Assembly (NCBI GenBank): GCA_027886795.1
Contig: JAPCJU010000049.1
Location: 1-7,737, forward strand
Direction of reading: 5' to 3'
Source of the DNA: Nitrososphaerota archaeon
Lineage (GTDB): Archaea; Thermoproteota; Nitrososphaeria; Nitrososphaerales; CADDZS01
Length of the DNA: 7,737 nt
Under the pieces are notes generated by a model. The model saw only the letters and a program-made list of their open reading frames with translations, ran no database searches and was not told the DNA's origin. Position 1 is the stretch's first letter, and the number at the start of each line of letters is the position of its first letter. This document shows positions 5,835-7,737 of the stretch, piece after piece. The translations under genes were made by a program, and so were the position numbers.

Positions 5835-7298
5835 TTATTCCCAACGAATCTTGCTTACGTCGGCTGTCGCGGGTTTAAGTGTCCATGTTTGCAATCGCGC
5901 TAGTTCAGTTTGCTTGGGCGCGCTGAAACCCTTGGCATAATGCGGATAACTCCAATCTTTCTTCGCTCCCTCATCTGTAACCATCTTAGCCACTTCAAAA
6001 TTCCCCTGCTTTGCTTCCACTCTTCGTGGTATTCTGTCGTTTGCTATTTCGACGAAAGTCCAACAACACGTTGCAAAGAAATCAACCGGAGACAGATTTA
6101 CCGCCCCTACGTTGATTGTGCCAGAGATGTATCCGGAGTCAATTGTTCTATCAATCTCCTTTCTGCAAGCATCCAAAAATGTCCCAAGATCCCAACTTGC
6201 AATTTGGAAATTTGCTTTGGGGAAAGATGTCGGCCCTAGGGGATGGGGACAACTGAGAGATTGCGGAAGCACTCCTTTTTCTCGAAATTCATTGAGCGCT
6301 ATCAAGACCATCCCATAGATCTCCGCCGCCGACACCCATATTTCTTGGCTGACTTGTAGGTAATTTACCTCATCAACGCTCTTTTCACAAAGGGTTCTCA
6401 ATTCATCAATTGTAAAATGATGTGAATCAGCTTTGTCTTTGTAAATCTCAAGGGCGTCACTTGCTGCAACAAAATGAATATCCGGAAGTTCTTTGACCAT
6501 CTTGACGAAGGAATCGAGGTTCCTCAGATCCTCTTCAGAACGTGATTTTATTTTTAGGGAAGCTTTCGCCGGTTTCATACCAGGAGGATTTTTTCCGTCG
6601 AGAAAGTTTTTTCGTTCCCACCACTCGCTTGTAACATAAGTTGTAGGGTGGCAAAATACGCTGATTAACCCTACTTGATCTTCAGATCTCAATTTCTCAT
6701 AGATTCTCTTGAATTCCCCGGGGACTTTATCCAACCAATCGTCGGGAAGATTTCGCAGACTTACGCCGGCATCGAGCGTCAATACGTTCGATCCCAGACA
6801 CATCAGGTTAAGCACATTCCCGTACCAGAACGGACGTTCGTTCAGCGGCGAAATCGTGGACGTCTCGTCAAGGTACACCGGAATATTCCATCTTTTCAAG
6901 ACGGGGTACGCTTGAGGAACCCAGCTCGTGCCTGGATGCCCATAGCACGACAACTCTCTGCCAAAGGACCCCTTGATCTCTTCAAAGCCTGCTCTTTCAT
7001 TCTCTTCGAATTCTTTTTCTCCTTCGTCCCACGTCGAATCGCCAACATATTCACAAATGATCGGATGAATGCTGTGCGTGTTGCTATGATATCCAATGTC
7101 ATGTCGAGACATCGCTTCCAGAACGTCAGTGCGCTTGTGATCTTTTAAGGCCCTGAGTTTTTCTCCGACTATCTTGAAGACGACTCTGACTCCATTTTTT
7201 TCCATTAAATTCGCTATTCTCAAAGGCGCGTCGTCAGTTTCCGGATTAACGAAATCTTCAGTATCAAACCACAGAACTGCAAGTACTGGAGAAGTCAA
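5835..7298 (-). CDS. NodB-type polysaccharide deacetylase family protein with extra C-terminal region
   Basis: This 487-residue protein carries the NodB (carbohydrate esterase 4-like) fold in about residues 5-285. The markers are LWFDTEDF (9-16), with Asp12 and Asp15 as probable base and metal ligand, HSNTHS (71-76) with metal ligands His71 and His75, CYGHPGTSW (118-126) in place of the usual R-x-P-Y motif, and CHPTTY (216-221) with the late-motif His217. The known chemistry is metal-dependent hydrolysis of N-acetyl or related amide bonds. There is no signal peptide or membrane anchor, so it is probably cytoplasmic and may act on a small N-acyl compound, as PuuE-like members do, rather than on a cell-wall polymer. 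Residues about 295-487 are an added region, mostly helical in character, with two segments (about 321-360 and 371-411) resembling each other. TTG 7296-7298 is the only possible start after an upstream TGA. The downstream end is 13 bases from the convergent isomerase. Confidence 0.88.
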   Translation of the reverse strand: MTSPVLAVLWFDTEDFVNPETDDAPLRIANLMEKNGVRVVFKIVGEKLRALKDHKRTDVLEAMSRHDIGYHSNTHSIHPIICEYVGDSTWDEGEKEFEENERAGFEEIKGSFGRELSCYGHPGTSWVPQAYPVLKRWNIPVYLDETSTISPLNERPFWYGNVLNLMCLGSNVLTLDAGVSLRNLPDDWLDKVPGEFKRIYEKLRSEDQVGLISVFCHPTTYVTSEWWERKNFLDGKNPPGMKPAKASLKIKSRSEEDLRNLDSFVKMVKELPDIHFVAASDALEIYKDKADSHHFTIDELRTLCEKSVDEVNYLQVSQEIWVSAAEIYGMVLIALNEFREKGVLPQSLSCPHPLGPTSFPKANFQIASWDLGTFLDACRKEIDRTIDSGYISGTINVGAVNLSPVDFFATCCWTFVEIANDRIPRRVEAKQGNFEVAKMVTDEGAKKDWSYPHYAKGFSAPKQTELARLQTWTLKPATADVSKIRWE

Positions 7299-7308
7299 AG
7301 CGAATTTG

Positions 7309-7323
7309 GTTCAATAGGTGAAC
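7309..7323. repeat. Inverted repeat GTTCA-N5-TGAAC before the deacetylase
   Basis: Perfect 5-base arms at 7309-7313 and 7319-7323 lie between the predicted TATA box and the start codon of the deacetylase gene, 11-25 bases upstream of TTG 7298. A repressor bound there would block transcription initiation. With arms of only five bases a chance origin is possible. Confidence 0.3.
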
Positions 7324-7324
7324 G

Positions 7325-7332
7325 TACTTAAG
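7325..7332 (-). promoter_or_regulatory. TATA-like box for the deacetylase gene
   Basis: CTTAAGTA on the minus strand is centred about 31 bases before the TTG start at 7298, suitable for an archaeal promoter with a leader of a few bases or none. No Shine-Dalgarno sequence precedes the TTG. It borders the GTTCA/TGAAC inverted repeat. Confidence 0.35.
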
Positions 7333-7368
7333 CAATCAGAAATTCCTCAACAAACCATCTGCAAACAA

Positions 7369-7399
7369 TCGTTCTGTCCGGCCTGAAGCTCAAGAACGA
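7369..7399. repeat. Inverted repeat TCGTTCT-N17-AGAACGA upstream of the dehydrogenase
   Basis: Perfect 7-base arms at 7369-7375 and 7393-7399, separated by 17 bases, lie 51-81 bases before the short-chain dehydrogenase start and 71-101 bases before the deacetylase start. The arm centres are about 24 bases apart, near two helical turns, so a dimeric regulator could contact both. The rest of this 151-base divergent region shows no gene. Confidence 0.35.
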
Positions 7400-7449
7400 G
7401 ACTCAAACCACAAATAACTTTGATAATTTTGTAATTTGAGATACTAATC

Positions 7450-7737
7450 ATGCGCCAAATGATGTTGCAAAATAAAGTGGCACTGGTAACTGGAGCAAGT
7501 CGAGGAATAGGCCGCGCGATCGCGAAGACCTTTGCATCCGAAGGAGCGACCGTTGCAATTAACTACAACAATTCTGAGAAAGACGCAACCACTCTTTTGA
7601 AAGAGGTCGAGGCAGAAAAGGGCAGGGGAATCTTGGTGAAGGCAGATGTTTCGAAGACGGCCGAAGTCCGAGACATGGTCGCCAAAACGCTAGAGGCGTG
7701 GGGACGGGTGGATATTCTCGTGAACAATGCTGGCATC
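7450..7737 (+). CDS. Short-chain dehydrogenase/reductase, N-terminal part (cut by window edge)
   Basis: Ninety-six codons run from ATG 7450 to the window end without a stop. They show the classical SDR Rossmann pattern: VALVTGASRGIGRAIA (10-25) with the T-G-x-x-x-G-I-G dinucleotide-binding motif, the cofactor-adenosine end NYNN (38-41), ADVS (65-68), and the structural motif VNNAG (91-95). The Arg directly after TGAS often goes with NADP(H) preference in FabG-like enzymes. The catalytic Tyr-x-x-x-Lys lies beyond the window, so activity and substrate cannot be judged. Two further in-frame ATGs at 7459 and 7462 would give an equally normal SDR N-terminus. No convincing Shine-Dalgarno precedes any of them, and an AT-rich patch at 7412-7430 could hold the promoter. 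It is divergent from the deacetylase gene. Confidence 0.93.
   Translation, partial: MRQMMLQNKVALVTGASRGIGRAIAKTFASEGATVAINYNNSEKDATTLLKEVEAEKGRGILVKADVSKTAEVRDMVAKTLEAWGRVDILVNNAGI

Noticed and set aside
6675..7148. Plus-strand open frame of 157 codons opposite the deacetylase
   Set aside because: It lies antisense to the NodB catalytic core, with low-complexity basic content and no family resemblance.

Overview
The window looks like part of a prokaryotic chromosome, most likely from a heterotrophic archaeon; a soil or sediment Thermoproteota/Nitrososphaerota-type lineage is my guess, with low certainty. The main reason is translation and promoter style. Five of eight genes can only begin at TTG. 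Most starts lack a Shine-Dalgarno sequence, and several have an AT-rich, TATA-like box 25-31 bases upstream, as expected for leaderless archaeal transcripts. No rRNA, tRNA, mobile element or CRISPR array is visible. Coding density is high, no gene-free stretch exceeds 180 bases, and no frame is broken.

Layout: 1-167 (minus) is the N-terminus of an aldo/keto reductase cut by the window edge. 239-1120 (minus) is a xylose-isomerase-like TIM-barrel sugar isomerase/epimerase. 1171-2013 (minus) is a luciferase-like (LLM) flavin/F420 oxidoreductase. 2035-3123 (minus) is a PLP- and metal-dependent D-threonine aldolase / D-serine dehydratase-like enzyme. 3228-4826 (minus) is an APC-superfamily amino acid permease. 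A 179-base divergent intergenic region follows. 5006-5821 (plus) is a second TIM-barrel isomerase. It converges, with 13 bases between the genes, on 5835-7298 (minus), a NodB-type polysaccharide deacetylase homologue with a long extra C-terminal region. After a 151-base divergent region, 7450 to the window end (plus) is the N-terminus of a short-chain dehydrogenase.

How the genes may work together (inference): the permease-aldolase-oxidoreductase-isomerase-reductase series runs in one direction and reads like an uptake and catabolism module. An amino acid would enter through the permease. The aldolase-family enzyme would split or deaminate a beta-hydroxy D-amino acid, and oxidoreductases and isomerases would process the carbonyl and polyol products. 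The cytoplasmic deacetylase homologue could supply substrate by removing an N-acyl group. No single named pathway is completed in the window. The main points to follow up are this gene combination, the extra C-terminal region of the deacetylase, the heavy TTG start usage and several inverted repeats in the divergent promoter regions.
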